A program made the translations under genes and the position numbers. Of a stretch of 20,098 nt of DNA, positions 14,073 to 20,098 are shown piece after piece. The notes below the pieces were generated by a model. That model was not told the origin of the DNA, did no database searches, and was given only the letters and a program-made list of their open reading frames with translations. Each line of letters opens with the position of its first letter. Within the stretch, counting starts at the first letter, position 1. This DNA comes from an uncultured archaeon (GTDB lineage: Archaea > Nanobdellota > Nanobdellia > Woesearchaeales > CAIVOO01): the NCBI GenBank assembly GCA_903907555.1, contig CAIVOO010000072.1, forward strand, positions 1-20,098, written 5' to 3'.

Positions 14073-14516
14073 ATGACAGTCAACAAAAGAAGAAAATTTT
14101 CCAGGCAAAGAGGAAGCTGGACCCATGGCTGGGGAGAAAAGAAAAAACATAGAGGAGCAGGTAGCCGTGGCGGTCGAGGATTAGGCGGTTCTGGCAAGAG
14201 AGGAGACGCAAAGAAGCCGTCATTATGGAAAGACCCTCATTACTTCGGAAAGAAAGGATTCGTAAAGAAGGGAGTTTCTGTTGATATTCGCGCAATAAAC
14301 ATAAAGGATTTAGAAGCAAGATTTGAGAAATACGAGAAAGACAAGAAAATTAATAAAGAGGGCGATTCTTACAAGGTTGTGCTTGAGGATCTTGGATACA
14401 ACAAGCTGTTAGGAACAGGAGAGCCCTCAAGGAAATATCACATTACAGTGCCGTACGCATCAAAGTCTGCAGTTGAAAGGATAAAAAACGCAGGCGGCGA
14501 CGTAGTGCTGCAGTAA
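14073..14516 (+). CDS. rpl15: Large subunit ribosomal protein uL15
   Basis: 50S protein that supports late assembly. It has 147 residues, the archaeal length. The N-terminal arm is glycine- and arginine-rich (SWTHGWGEKKKHRGAGSRGG), followed by KGFVKKGVSVDIRAINIKDL and a final domain with LGTGEPSRKYHITVPYASKS. It is the last ribosomal protein of the run and starts one base after uL30 (TAAAATG). Confidence 0.96.
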   Translation: MTVNKRRKFSRQRGSWTHGWGEKKKHRGAGSRGGRGLGGSGKRGDAKKPSLWKDPHYFGKKGFVKKGVSVDIRAINIKDLEARFEKYEKDKKINKEGDSYKVVLEDLGYNKLLGTGEPSRKYHITVPYASKSAVERIKNAGGDVVLQ

Positions 14517-14524
14517 ATTTTTGA

Positions 14525-14529
14525 GAGGT
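14525..14529 (+). promoter_or_regulatory. Ribosome binding site that fixes the SecY start
   Basis: GAGGT lies three bases before the ATG at 14533. The in-frame TTG at 14521 lies upstream of this site, so the ATG is the better start. The site matches the archaeal anti-Shine-Dalgarno core. Confidence 0.5.
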
Positions 14530-14532
14530 CAG

Positions 14533-15942
14533 ATGAGCTTTACAGACATAATTAATAATTTGCCTGAGATAGCAGCGCCAGCTCAAAAGAAACTTTCTTT
14601 CAAGGAGAAGCTTAAGTGGACGCTTCTTGTTTTGGCATTATTCTTCATTCTTGGAATGATCCCTCTGATAGGGCTTGGGCAAAACGCCCTGCAGCAGTTC
14701 GAATACTTGTCATTGATTTTAGGAGCAGAATTCGGCTCGATAATATCATTAGGTATTGGTCCGATAGTTACAGCATCCATTGTTTTGCAATTATTGAACG
14801 GTTCAGGCATTGTAAAGTTTGATTTGACTTCGCATGAGGGAAAGAGGAATTTCCAGGCAACCCAGAAGGCGCTTTCAATATTCTTCATATTATTCGAAGG
14901 AGCAATTTATGTTTTAATGGGAGGACTTGCTCCACCACCAGAATTAGCAGGCACTGGAGTTTACAGGATGCTTGAGCTGCTGTTAATTGTCCAGCTATTT
15001 ATTGGCGGTATCATAATTATGATTATGGACCAGATTACAACCAAGTGGGGATTTGGCTCTGGAGTATCATTATTCATCGCAGCAGGAGTTTCAAAAACTG
15101 TTGTTGTAAGATTGTTAAGCCCTTTTGACAGCACAGGAGCAGCATTTGGATATCCGTTTGGAACAGAATCAGCTGTAGGGCAAATATGGCAAATGTTCTA
15201 CGGACTTGCTGAAGGCAAGCCAGAAATATTTATCCTTGCATTAAGCGCAGTAGCTGCTACATTCCTTGTGTTTGCAGTCGCTGTATATGCGCAGTCTATG
15301 AAAATTGAGATTCCGCTATCATTTGGAAGAGTTAGGGGCCATGGAATAAGATGGCCGTTGTCATTCATTTACACATCAAACATCCCTGTCATTTTAATAT
15401 CTGCTTTGATAGCAAACATACAGCTTTGGGCCAGGTTATTGCAGAACTGGGGGCATCCGCTGTTGGGAACTTTTTACGGAAATTCGCCAGCGAGCGGATT
15501 AGTGGCATGGCTCAGCCCTCCAAGGATTGTTGAAAAGATAATAACAGGAAGCTTTACAGGGATAGATATAGGGCATTCATTTGCGTACATATTATTTTTA
15601 ATAGCTGGTTCTGTTGTTTTTAGCATCTTCTGGGTTCAGACTTCTGGAATGGATGCAAGAAGCCAGGCAAAACAGATAATGTCTTCTGGACTGCAGATAC
15701 CAGGATTCAGGAGAGATGAAAGAGTTCTTGAGAGAATACTGGAAAGGTATATCGGACCATTGACTGTCATGGGTGCAATCACTGTAGGACTGCTAGCTGC
15801 GCTTGCAGACCTGTCAGGAGCGCTTGGGCACGGAACAGGAATACTGCTTACTGTAATGATTGTTTACAGATTATATGAAGACATTGCAAGGCAGCACCTT
15901 TATGATATGAATCCTATGATGAGAAAATTCATGGGGGAGTAA
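14533..15942 (+). CDS. secY: Preprotein translocase subunit SecY (Sec61 alpha)
   Basis: The protein-conducting channel of the cytoplasmic membrane, partnered by SecE and Sec-beta. From ATG 14533 it has 469 residues with about ten hydrophobic segments. Seen: an N-terminal amphipathic stretch, TM1 (about 30-47), the plug/TM2 region (about 52-88) with SLGIGPIVTASIVLQLL, a cytosolic ribosome-binding loop after TM6 with SMKIEIPLSFGRVRGHGIRW, and another with RSQAKQIMSSGLQIPGFRRD. The C-terminus ends LYDMNPMMRKFMGE. It lies directly behind uL15, the conserved position in archaea, so it is co-expressed with the ribosome. Confidence 0.97.
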   Translation: MSFTDIINNLPEIAAPAQKKLSFKEKLKWTLLVLALFFILGMIPLIGLGQNALQQFEYLSLILGAEFGSIISLGIGPIVTASIVLQLLNGSGIVKFDLTSHEGKRNFQATQKALSIFFILFEGAIYVLMGGLAPPPELAGTGVYRMLELLLIVQLFIGGIIIMIMDQITTKWGFGSGVSLFIAAGVSKTVVVRLLSPFDSTGAAFGYPFGTESAVGQIWQMFYGLAEGKPEIFILALSAVAATFLVFAVAVYAQSMKIEIPLSFGRVRGHGIRWPLSFIYTSNIPVILISALIANIQLWARLLQNWGHPLLGTFYGNSPASGLVAWLSPPRIVEKIITGSFTGIDIGHSFAYILFLIAGSVVFSIFWVQTSGMDARSQAKQIMSSGLQIPGFRRDERVLERILERYIGPLTVMGAITVGLLAALADLSGALGHGTGILLTVMIVYRLYEDIARQHLYDMNPMMRKFMGE

Positions 15943-15943
15943 A

Positions 15944-16678
15944 TTGATTCTTGATTATTTTCTTCAGCTTCCTCTTTTAGTGATAATAATTCTTGTTTCG
16001 TTATTGATAACATTAATTTCTACAATAGCATACAAGTATCTCACAAATCAGACAGAGATGAAATCCCTGAAAGATGACATAAAAAAGCATCAGGATGAGA
16101 TGAAGACTCACAAGAACAATCCTAAAAAAGTCATGGAGATTCAGAAAAAAGCTATGGAGAAGAACTTCAGGTACATGGGGCAGTCCATGAAGCCTATGCT
16201 GATAACTTTCCTTCCCATAATACTTGTTTTTGCATGGCTTAACCAGGCGGTTGCTTATGAGCCTTTAATGCCTGGGCAGGATTTTACAATAACAGCAAGC
16301 TTTGACAAGTATGCTGGAAATGCGACATTATCAAGCATTGAAGGATTGACAATAAAAGATTCCACACAGAATGTTGTTAACGGAACAGCATCTTGGATAG
16401 CCAATGGAAAGGCTGGAGAATATTTGCTTTCAATGAATGTCGGAGGTAGGGCTGTAGACGCAGGAAAAGTCATAGTAACAGACCAGAAAAAATATGCTCT
16501 TGTGCTGCAGAAAATAAATGACAACAACCTGAAAACAATAGTTCTTCCAAACAAGCCAACAAAGCCGTTCGGCTGGGGATTCAACATATTCGGCTACAGG
16601 CCAGGATGGCTGATGACTTACATCATATTCTCGATAGCGTTCTCTATGGGATTAAGAAAGGTTATGAAGGTTTACTGA
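15944..16678 (+). CDS. DUF106 family membrane insertase (Ylp1/EMC3/TMCO1-like) with ectodomain
   Basis: Archaeal relative of the Oxa1/YidC insertases that helps insert membrane proteins. It has 244 residues and starts with TTG one base after the secY stop. Layout: TM1 (about 8-30), a charged helical hairpin (36-78) with DDIKKHQDEMKTHKNNPKKV that would contact ribosomes, TM2 (84-104) containing MLITFLPIILVFAWLN, a segment of about 105 residues (106-210) rich in beta-like and polar stretches with NAT and NGT sequons, then TM3 (about 221-237). The core matches DUF106; the outward-facing insert between TM2 and TM3 is large compared with the compact insertase core. The gene behind SecY in many archaea is adk; here it is absent. 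Convergent with the next gene, one base apart. Confidence 0.88.
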   Translation: MILDYFLQLPLLVIIILVSLLITLISTIAYKYLTNQTEMKSLKDDIKKHQDEMKTHKNNPKKVMEIQKKAMEKNFRYMGQSMKPMLITFLPIILVFAWLNQAVAYEPLMPGQDFTITASFDKYAGNATLSSIEGLTIKDSTQNVVNGTASWIANGKAGEYLLSMNVGGRAVDAGKVIVTDQKKYALVLQKINDNNLKTIVLPNKPTKPFGWGFNIFGYRPGWLMTYIIFSIAFSMGLRKVMKVY

Positions 16679-16679
16679 A

Positions 16680-16934
16680 TTATTTTCTATAATAAAATTT
16701 CATCAATATCAGGGTTATTACGAAAACCAATATCACAGCATTTGCTATTATGAACGTAAAGTCAGAATTGAAAATTCCGTAGAGAATCCATAACAAGACT
16801 CCTATTCCTACAATCACTAAAAAGCTTGTTGAAAGGTCCTTAAGACTTTTCGTACGATATCCCTTGATTATTTGAGGAATATAGCTTGTTGTTACAAGCA
16901 ATGTTGCTATTATGGCAATAACTTCTTTTATCAT
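16680..16934 (-). CDS. SemiSWEET-type sugar transporter (PQ-loop/MtN3 family)
   Basis: A three-helix membrane protein of 84 residues that works as a dimer to move small sugars down their gradient. TM1 (about 4-22) contains the PQ motif SYIPQIIKGYRTKS (Pro20-Gln21), TM2 lies at about 36-54 with LLWILYGI, and TM3 at about 59-78 contains the conserved asparagine in IIANAVILV. Length and motifs fit SemiSWEET. Its start codon overlaps the glutaredoxin stop (ATGA), so it is the last gene of the minus-strand operon. Confidence 0.88.
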   Translation of the reverse strand: MIKEVIAIIATLLVTTSYIPQIIKGYRTKSLKDLSTSFLVIVGIGVLLWILYGIFNSDFTFIIANAVILVFVITLILMKFYYRK

Positions 16935-17182
16935 AGCTTCAACAACTTCTTCATCTGCTCTTTGTCAAAGCCTATAATAATTGTTCCATTGATATCAACA
17001 ACAGGAACTCCCATCTGCCCTGATTTCATTATCATCTCCTGCGCCTTTACCCTGTCTTTTGAGACGTCGATGTCTTCGAATTTCACTTTGTTCTCTTTCA
17101 GGAAATCCTTTGCCATATGGCAATATGGACAGCTTGGCGTACTGTAGACTGCGACTTTATTCTCGATTTTCTTTGCTGGCAT
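16931..17182 (-). CDS. Glutaredoxin-like protein
   Basis: Small thioredoxin-fold oxidoreductase of 83 residues. The active site is STPSCPYCHMAK (Cys18 and Cys21), and the cis-proline block is GVPVVDING (Pro60). The GF pair near the end is typical of NrdH/glutaredoxin proteins. No signal peptide or membrane segment is present, so it is cytoplasmic and probably moves electrons with the DsbA-like neighbour or with another acceptor. A strong ribosome binding site overlaps the end of the DsbA-like gene, and the spacing of one base between the two genes indicates co-translation. Confidence 0.92.
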   Translation of the reverse strand: MPAKKIENKVAVYSTPSCPYCHMAKDFLKENKVKFEDIDVSKDRVKAQEMIMKSGQMGVPVVDINGTIIIGFDKEQMKKLLKL

Positions 17183-17183
17183 C

Positions 17184-17801
17184 TTAACCTCCTGCTAATT
17201 TCTCATCTATAACTTTCTTGAAGTTCTCATAGCTCCTGTCTTCAAGCTTAACTCCATTTATGAATACTGTCGGAGTTCCTTCAATTCCTTTGTTTACTCC
17301 TTCATTGATGTCTGCTTCGACTTCATTCTTTTTAGCTTCTGAATCAAGGCACGCGTTGAATTTTGCTGTGTCTAAGCCAATGCCTGCTGCTAATTCTTTA
17401 AGTGTTGACTTAGTCAAATCTTTAGGGCTTGTGAACAATACATCATGGTATTCCCAGAATTTGCTTTGGTCATTTGCGCATTCTGCTGCAAGAGCTGCTC
17501 CCATCGCATACTCGTGTATTGTGACTAATGGAAAATTATAATACTTGAAGCTGATCTTGTCCTTGTATTCTTCCTTTATTGATTTTATTGTGGGAAAAAA
17601 CCTTCTGCAGGCAGGGCATTGGAAGTCTGAGAATTCAACAACCTCAACCTTGGAAGTCGCATCTCCCCAGACTGCCGGCGGAGTGTTGATTGTCGGATAC
17701 GAAGGCTTTGAAAAAAATATCAGATAAACTGCCAATAAAACAGCTATTGCTATTCCAACATAAAAATACATCATTAAAGTTTTTTTCTTTATCTTTGCCA
17801 T
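17184..17801 (-). CDS. Membrane-anchored DsbA-like thiol oxidoreductase
   Basis: Thioredoxin-fold protein of the DsbA/Thioredoxin_4 type, 205 residues. A lysine-rich start is followed by one membrane segment (about 10-30), which places the fold on the outer face. The active site is FSDFQCPACRRFF (Cys62, Cys65). The family blocks HEYAMGAALAAECA and KFWEYHDVLF are present, and the cis-proline lies in GTPTVFING (Pro177). A second cysteine pair (Cys108, Cys151) could form a structural disulfide. Role: makes, breaks or rearranges disulfides in exported proteins. It ends in Gly-Gly, whose codons form part of the ribosome binding site for the glutaredoxin gene. The gap to lgt is 21 bases. Confidence 0.93.
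   Translation of the reverse strand: MAKIKKKTLMMYFYVGIAIAVLLAVYLIFFSKPSYPTINTPPAVWGDATSKVEVVEFSDFQCPACRRFFPTIKSIKEEYKDKISFKYYNFPLVTIHEYAMGAALAAECANDQSKFWEYHDVLFTSPKDLTKSTLKELAAGIGLDTAKFNACLDSEAKKNEVEADINEGVNKGIEGTPTVFINGVKLEDRSYENFKKVIDEKLAGG
17187..17192 (-). promoter_or_regulatory. Shine-Dalgarno site of the glutaredoxin-like gene
   Basis: GGAGGT on the minus strand lies four bases before the ATG at 17182. It overlaps the last two glycine codons of the DsbA-like gene, so it shows how both are translated from one message. Confidence 0.7.
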
Positions 17802-17806
17802 AACAA

Positions 17807-17814
17807 ATCACCTT
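17807..17814 (-). promoter_or_regulatory. Shine-Dalgarno site of the DsbA-like gene
   Basis: AAGGTGAT on the minus strand lies five bases before the ATG at 17801 and matches an extended archaeal site (GGAGGTGAT). It supports this start and internal initiation within the lgt message. Confidence 0.7.
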
Positions 17815-17822
17815 TTCTATTA

Positions 17823-18608
17823 TTATTTAAGTTTTATGCTTCTCCGATTAACATACCACAACATGAATGCTCCTACAATAAACATTATTGAGCATATTAT
17901 CTGTCCCATTGAAAAATACTTGAAAAAGAATCCTAACTGTTCGTCTGGCTGCCTGAAGAATTCCATTATGAATCTTAGCCCTCCGTACATTGTAACAAAC
18001 AGCCAGAATAAAGTTCCCTTTGCAAGCTTCTTGCTGCTTTTCAGATTCCAGAGGACTGCGAATATCATCAGATTCTTGAATGATTCATACAGTTGCGATG
18101 GATGCCTGAATCCTTCAACTCCAGGGAACTTTACGCCCCAAGGCATTGTTGTTATTCTTCCATAAAGCTCCCCATTAATGAAATTTGCAACTCTTCCTAT
18201 CGCAAATCCTAAGGCTGCAGGTATTGCAACAATATCTGCTACGTCGTAAAAATGCAAGCCCTTTTTTCTCGCAAAATAGTAGAATGCTATAAGCGCCCCA
18301 AGAAATCCGCCGTGGAATGACAATCCGCCATGCCATACTGCAATCATTTCAAACGGGTTTTGCAGATAAAATTTTAGGTTGTAAATAAGTATGTATAATA
18401 TCCTTGAGCCAATAACTCCAAAAATTGCTATATAGAAGAACAAGTCTGCAGAATCATCTTTTGTAAGCTTTAGTCCCCTTAGTCTTGCTAAATATGGGAA
18501 CATAAAATATCCGATCAGGAACCCTACAAGAAACGCCAACCCATAATACCTTATCTCTAAGGGGCCTAAATGCACCAGGACAGGGTCTATGTTTGAATAA
18601 AACACCAT
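17823..18608 (-). CDS. lgt: Prolipoprotein diacylglyceryl transferase Lgt
   Basis: A membrane enzyme that, in bacteria, moves a diacylglyceryl group from phosphatidylglycerol to the lipobox cysteine of a prelipoprotein. It has 261 residues and about seven membrane segments. Key residues equivalent to those of E. coli Lgt are present: Tyr22 (IRYYGLAFLVGF), His99 (HGGLSFHGG), Arg139 and Asn142 within the family signature GRVANFINGELYGR, and Arg219 in EFFRQPDEQLG. RHPSQLYE is also conserved. Most archaea lack a recognisable Lgt, so transfer from bacteria is likely. Codon use does not look foreign by eye. It is the first gene of the minus-strand operon, with a TATA box 25 bases upstream of its ATG. 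Confidence 0.95.
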   Translation of the reverse strand: MVFYSNIDPVLVHLGPLEIRYYGLAFLVGFLIGYFMFPYLARLRGLKLTKDDSADLFFYIAIFGVIGSRILYILIYNLKFYLQNPFEMIAVWHGGLSFHGGFLGALIAFYYFARKKGLHFYDVADIVAIPAALGFAIGRVANFINGELYGRITTMPWGVKFPGVEGFRHPSQLYESFKNLMIFAVLWNLKSSKKLAKGTLFWLFVTMYGGLRFIMEFFRQPDEQLGFFFKYFSMGQIICSIMFIVGAFMLWYVNRRSIKLK

Positions 18609-18625
18609 TTTAGCTTGATGTTAGG

Positions 18626-18641
18626 ATTTATATATAAAAAT
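18626..18641 (-). promoter_or_regulatory. TATA box of the lgt operon
   Basis: On the minus strand the element reads ATTTTTATATATAAAT. Its centre is about 25 bases upstream of the lgt ATG at 18608, so the transcript is probably leaderless. The core TTATATATAA is self-complementary, so direction must come from flanking BRE bases. Confidence 0.6.
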
Positions 18642-18659
18642 GCTTCTTTTTAAGGAAAG

Positions 18660-18672
18660 CTTTATATATAAG
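18660..18672 (+). promoter_or_regulatory. TATA box of the secreted repeat protein gene
   Basis: CTTTATATATAAG carries the same TTATATATAA core as the divergent lgt promoter. It predicts a transcript start near 18692, leaving a leader of about 20 bases that includes the Shine-Dalgarno site at 18700. Confidence 0.6.
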
Positions 18673-18699
18673 TATCTATTACACAGTAACAACAAATTC

Positions 18700-18705
18700 G
18701 GAGTG
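18700..18705 (+). promoter_or_regulatory. Shine-Dalgarno site of the secreted repeat protein gene
   Basis: GGAGTG lies six bases before the ATG at 18712. Together with the TATA box it supports this start for a gene that runs off the window. Confidence 0.6.
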
Positions 18706-18711
18706 CTAAAA

Positions 18712-20098
18712 ATGACCAGGAAAAACACACCAAAAATATTCTTTATATTATTGGCTATGCTTTTATTGTTTAGTCTATCAACATACGCATTGAAGGAAGA
18801 TTTCTATGCATACGCATCAAGCCCAGAAGTAAGCGCATGCGCATGCGACATCACAGCAGAAACTGTTATTGTGAAAAATATGGGAGATATTCCAAGCACA
18901 TACACTCTGTCGCAGGAAGGCAATGGCGCTAGTTATGCTCAGCTAAGCGAGACTGTTTTTGAGCTCAATCCTGGCGAGACAAAGAAAGTACAGCGCTTCA
19001 TATCAATGCCTTGCTCAGCGCGCGGAAGTTATGATTTAAGCACCCTGATAAAAACACAGTTTGATAAGGCCAAAAGAATCGACCAGAAAATAGCTGCAGG
19101 AAACTGCCCAAATGTTCAGTTAACTGCAAAGCAAAGCGCTTTCGAGAGCTGTCCGGCGACACAGCTTGTCTATGAATTCACACTCACAAACACAGGACAG
19201 CATTCTGAATTATTCAGACTGAATGTTTCTAAATATAACAAATATACTCAGTTCAGCGAGAACACAGTATTGCTTGATTCTGGAAAATCACAGAAAATGT
19301 TCCTGTATCTGAATCTGCCTGCCGAAGTTTATGGCGATGTCCAATTCAACCTTCAGGCGTTGGCAGACCAGACACAATTCTTAGGAGAAATACCATTACA
19401 GGCCAAGATTAACAAGTGCTATGATTATGACGTAATTGCAGAAAATATTTCTGTATGCAACCAGGAAAAAGGAACATTCCTCATTGGAGTCAATAACACA
19501 GCAGACATAGCAAACTCTTACAATATTGAATTTGACAGCCCCAAGTTCGCAAAACTGCAGAACAGCACATTGTTTGCATGGCAAAAGGGCGAGGGAAAGA
19601 CATTTTTAGATGTTAACGCATTGAATGTTGCTGCTGGAACATACAACAGCACATTAAAAGTGCAGTCTTTAAGGGGAGATGTTGTAAAAGTAGCAACACT
19701 GCCAATAACTGTCGAGAATTGCAATTCATTTGACATGCAGGCAGGAACAATGAGTCTTGTCAGCTGCGAAAGCAATTCCCAAGATATCACACTGAAAAAT
19801 ACAGGAACAAAGGATAGAACAATAATAATAAATGTTTCTGGAAATGATTTCTTCAAGCTAAGCAAGAGCTCAGCCACAATAAAAGCCGGAGAATCTGAAA
19901 AGATCCAATTGACAGCAGATGTTCCATGCAATGCCACAGGCAGAGCACAGGCAACAGTAACTGCCAACATAGGATATACGGTTTCGAAAGAATTCAAGCA
20001 GAAATATGTGATAACACCAGTCGAACAGGCCCATCTTGTAGACATTAAACTTGATAAGCTTACAATAGGCGGGGAATCATCTGCAAAAGCATCAATAA
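18712..20098 (+). CDS. Secreted protein of tandem cysteine-bearing Ig-like repeats, 3' partial
   Basis: I translated this open frame directly; it has 462 complete codons and no stop before the window ends. Residues 8-26 form a signal peptide (IFFILLAMLLLFSLSTYA). No lipobox cysteine follows the hydrophobic part, so it is not an evident lipoprotein. The rest is about four repeats of roughly 90-104 residues, each beta-rich with N-T-G/P-G-E turns. Cysteine pairs open the repeats: 43/45, 132/147, 236/249, 337/352. Further cysteines occur at 101 and 406 in MPCSARG and VPCNATG, which mark repeats 1 and 4 as closer relatives. N-glycosylation sequons (NST, NAT, NVS) are frequent. It resembles CARDB/NEW3-type cell-surface domains, though I cannot name a family. 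The C-terminal anchor, if any, is outside the window. Confidence 0.8.
   Translation, partial: MTRKNTPKIFFILLAMLLLFSLSTYALKEDFYAYASSPEVSACACDITAETVIVKNMGDIPSTYTLSQEGNGASYAQLSETVFELNPGETKKVQRFISMPCSARGSYDLSTLIKTQFDKAKRIDQKIAAGNCPNVQLTAKQSAFESCPATQLVYEFTLTNTGQHSELFRLNVSKYNKYTQFSENTVLLDSGKSQKMFLYLNLPAEVYGDVQFNLQALADQTQFLGEIPLQAKINKCYDYDVIAENISVCNQEKGTFLIGVNNTADIANSYNIEFDSPKFAKLQNSTLFAWQKGEGKTFLDVNALNVAAGTYNSTLKVQSLRGDVVKVATLPITVENCNSFDMQAGTMSLVSCESNSQDITLKNTGTKDRTIIINVSGNDFFKLSKSSATIKAGESEKIQLTADVPCNATGRAQATVTANIGYTVSKEFKQKYVITPVEQAHLVDIKLDKLTIGGESSAKASI

Noticed and set aside
16679..16700. T-rich stretch after DUF106 as a terminator
   Set aside because: TTATTTTCT lies within the SemiSWEET coding end and has no hairpin; it may act as an archaeal T-tract stop, but this is too weak to annotate.
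18712..18850. The secreted repeat protein as an Lgt substrate
   Set aside because: The first cysteine is at residue 43, well beyond the end of the hydrophobic segment, and no L-x-x-C lipobox is seen.
19518..20045. 175-codon antisense frame within the secreted repeat gene
   Set aside because: The plus frame has a promoter, ribosome binding site, signal peptide and repeats; the antisense frame is a by-product.

Overview
This window is archaeal and most likely comes from a DPANN-type lineage such as the Woesearchaeota/Pacearchaeota group; that placement is inference. The evidence is a complete archaeal S10/spc ribosomal protein operon with archaeal-only members (eS4, eL32, eL19), an aIF1 and an Rpp29 gene inside that operon, archaeal SecY followed by a DUF106 (Ylp1/EMC3-like) gene, TATA-box promoters about 25 bases before start codons, and a primase in which PriS and the iron-sulfur domain of PriL are one polypeptide. 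Coding density is very high and many junctions overlap or are one base apart.

Layout. (1) Bases 1-1457 hold the 3' part of the fused primase, cut by the window edge. (2) Bases 1454-2383 on the minus strand hold an unrecognised membrane-anchored helical protein whose stop codon overlaps that of the primase. (3) Bases 2384-2674 are a divergent promoter region followed by an unusually long (about 190 base) structured leader. (4) Bases 2675-14516 are a single-direction run of 25 genes: uL3, uL4, uL23, uL2, uS19, uL22, uS3, uL29, aIF1, Rpp29, uS17, uL14, uL24, eS4, uL5, uS14, uS8, uL6, eL32, eL19, uL18, uS5, uL30 and uL15, with a candidate RNA gene between the first two. (5) The run continues through secY (14533-15942) and a DUF106 insertase-like gene (15944-16678). 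(6) A minus-strand cluster meets it head-on: lgt, a membrane-anchored DsbA-like protein, a glutaredoxin-like protein and a SemiSWEET sugar transporter (18608 down to 16680). (7) A divergent plus-strand gene from 18712 runs off the window and encodes a secreted protein of tandem cysteine-bearing beta-sandwich-like repeats.

How the parts work together. The long operon makes ribosomal proteins together with an initiation factor, an RNase P subunit, the Sec translocon channel and a Ylp1/EMC3-type membrane insertase, which links protein synthesis to protein export. The minus-strand cluster looks like an envelope module: lipid attachment (Lgt), thiol oxidation or isomerisation (DsbA-like plus glutaredoxin) and small-sugar transport (SemiSWEET). 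The divergent secreted repeat protein carries regularly spaced cysteines that could be substrates of the thiol enzymes.

The most notable signal is not an ORF. The 57-base gap between uL3 and uL4, the largest gap inside the ribosomal protein run, holds a textbook box C/D sRNA architecture: C box, 12-base guide, D' box, 3-base spacer, C' box, 13-base guide, D box (3658-3707). Its C box contains the uL3 stop codon. Other points of interest are the nested hairpin with a T-tract in the uL3 leader, a bacterial-type Lgt with all its key residues in an archaeal context, and the two zinc ribbons inserted in the fused primase. I saw no tRNA or rRNA genes, no CRISPR array and no insertion sequences.
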